From NCBI RefSeq assembly GCF_003353425.1, contig NZ_QRAO01000001.1, forward strand, positions 186,001 through 250,000: a DNA stretch of 64,000 nt. The letters are read 5' to 3'. The notes beneath the pieces were generated by a model. The model was given only the letters and a program-made list of their open reading frames with translations, had not been told where the DNA came from and searched no databases. Positions 63,281 to 64,000 of this stretch are shown here, one piece after another. The DNA is from Marinirhabdus gelatinilytica (GTDB lineage: Bacteria > Bacteroidota > Bacteroidia > Flavobacteriales > Flavobacteriaceae). The first letter of the stretch is position 1; the number at the start of each line of letters is the position of its first letter. The position numbers were made by a program, and so were the translations under genes.

Positions 63281-64000
63281 ATGAGCGTTAGAGCAAAAAA
63301 ACACTTAGGGCAACATTTCCTGAAAGATGAGAACATAGCCCAAAAAATTGCCAATACACTTACCTTGGACGGGTATAGGCATGTACTGGAGATTGGACCC
63401 GGAATGGGCGTACTCACAAAATACCTCATTGAGAAACCTGTTGATGTCGTGGCGATGGATCTGGACAGCGAGTCTATTACCTACCTCATCGAGAAGTATC
63501 CAAACGAAAACTTACAGATACTCGAAGCAGATTTTCTGAAAAGAGATATTTCTGAAATATTTGGCGACCAGCCCTGTGCCATCACGGGTAATTTCCCGTA
63601 TAATATTTCTTCCCAAATTGTTTTTAAGGCGATCGAAAACCGTGCGAAAGTCCCTGAATTTACAGGGATGTTCCAAAAAGAGGTCGCCCAACGTATCTGC
63701 GCCCAGGAGGGTAACAAAACCTACGGAATCCTTTCAGTATGGGCACAGGCGTTTTATGATGCCGAATATCTCTTTACCGTAAAACCTGGGGTTTTCAATC
63801 CGCCACCCAAAGTAGATAGCGGAGTGCTTCGGTTAACCCGAAAAAAAGATTTCAAGCTTCCCTGCGATGAAAAACTACTGCTCAAAGTACTCAAAACCGG
63901 ATTTCAACAACGCAGGAAAACACTTCGCAATAGTTTAAAAATCCTTAAACTTTCAGATAAACTGAAAGAAGATAGTATCTTTGGGCAACGACCCGAGCAG
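63281..64000 (+). CDS. rsmA: 16S rRNA (adenine(1518)-N(6)/adenine(1519)-N(6))-dimethyltransferase, 3' end cut by window edge
   Basis: The first 240 codons of KsgA, which dimethylates A1518 and A1519 of 16S rRNA during 30S assembly. N-terminal [21 protein letters not shown] motif [12 protein letters not shown] (from Glu37), acidic motif [10 protein letters not shown], and catalytic [13 protein letters not shown] (N-L/F-PY type). The downstream RNA-binding helical part begins ([26 protein letters not shown]). About 20-40 residues are missing at the right edge. The gene starts with no gap after DUF4286. Confidence 0.97.
   Translation, partial: MSVRAKKHLGQHFLKDENIAQKIANTLTLDGYRHVLEIGPGMGVLTKYLIEKPVDVVAMDLDSESITYLIEKYPNENLQILEADFLKRDISEIFGDQPCAITGNFPYNISSQIVFKAIENRAKVPEFTGMFQKEVAQRICAQEGNKTYGILSVWAQAFYDAEYLFTVKPGVFNPPPKVDSGVLRLTRKKDFKLPCDEKLLLKVLKTGFQQRRKTLRNSLKILKLSDKLKEDSIFGQRPEQ

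Noticed and set aside
1-64000. CRISPR arrays, insertion sequences, integrases or phage genes
   Set aside because: None seen: no regular direct repeats with spacers, no transposase or integrase motifs, and tRNA-Leu has no visible duplicated 3' end nearby.

Overview
The window is chromosomal DNA of a marine-type member of the Flavobacteriaceae (Bacteroidota). The evidence is convergent: SusC/SusD and several TonB-dependent receptors with a carboxypeptidase-like N-domain, proteins with type IX secretion (T9SS) C-terminal tails, FecR/ECF cassettes with an STN-domain receptor, DUF3109/DUF4286 proteins, a tRNA without an encoded CCA, and many promoters of the Bacteroidota form TTG-N19-23-TAnnTTTG with little Shine-Dalgarno signal. 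No rRNA, CRISPR array, insertion sequence or prophage was seen. The genus cannot be fixed from sequence reading alone.

Layout. 1-4.2 kb: sucA (3' end cut by the window edge), a small outer-membrane barrel protein and a polyprenyl diphosphate synthase. 4.2-11.2 kb: a tetR-tolC-adaptor-RND efflux operon with a strong promoter whose -33 element sits inside a perfect palindrome, the likely TetR operator. 11.2-15.5 kb: a susC-susD pair without linked enzymes. 15.7-22.5 kb: housekeeping genes (aspS, a small membrane protein, a cold-shock protein, tadA, a four-helix bundle protein, dxs, dgt). 22.5-30 kb: a putative phosphate-starvation block. A beta-helix lipoprotein plus TonB receptor operon and a PiT phosphate permease each lie behind direct 7-bp repeats (TAACATT type) with an 11-bp period, the architecture of a PHO box, placed at the same distance from a -7-like element. 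30-35 kb: an unrecognised gene, a candidate small RNA, and nrdA/nrdB preceded by a cluster of DnaA-box-like 9-mers. 35-45 kb: T9SS cargo proteins, lipoproteins, DUF3109, MarC, small membrane proteins, a C-terminal processing protease, dCMP deaminase, a HupE-like protein and two META-like T9SS proteins.

44.5-51 kb: a cell-surface signalling cassette (ECF sigma factor, FecR anti-sigma factor, STN-TonB receptor) transcribed divergently from a large repeat-built lipoprotein. A one-domain relative of that lipoprotein lies next to it. 51-53.5 kb: a second sigma-factor operon with small membrane proteins and a serine hydrolase. 53.5-54 kb: a decayed lipoprotein gene and tRNA-Leu(CAA). 54-64 kb: a housekeeping run (prs, rplY, pth, ribF, an HTTM membrane protein, serS, a TPR protein, a membrane-anchored coiled protein, DUF4286, and rsmA cut by the right edge).

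The strongest candidates for something not yet described are the repeat-controlled lipoprotein/receptor/PiT phosphate block, the ECF/FecR/receptor cassette with its calycin-like lipoprotein array, the roughly 110-nt intergenic RNA at 30.9 kb, and the DnaA-box cluster at 34.7-34.9 kb. All functional statements come from reading the sequence and from family knowledge; no database search was run.
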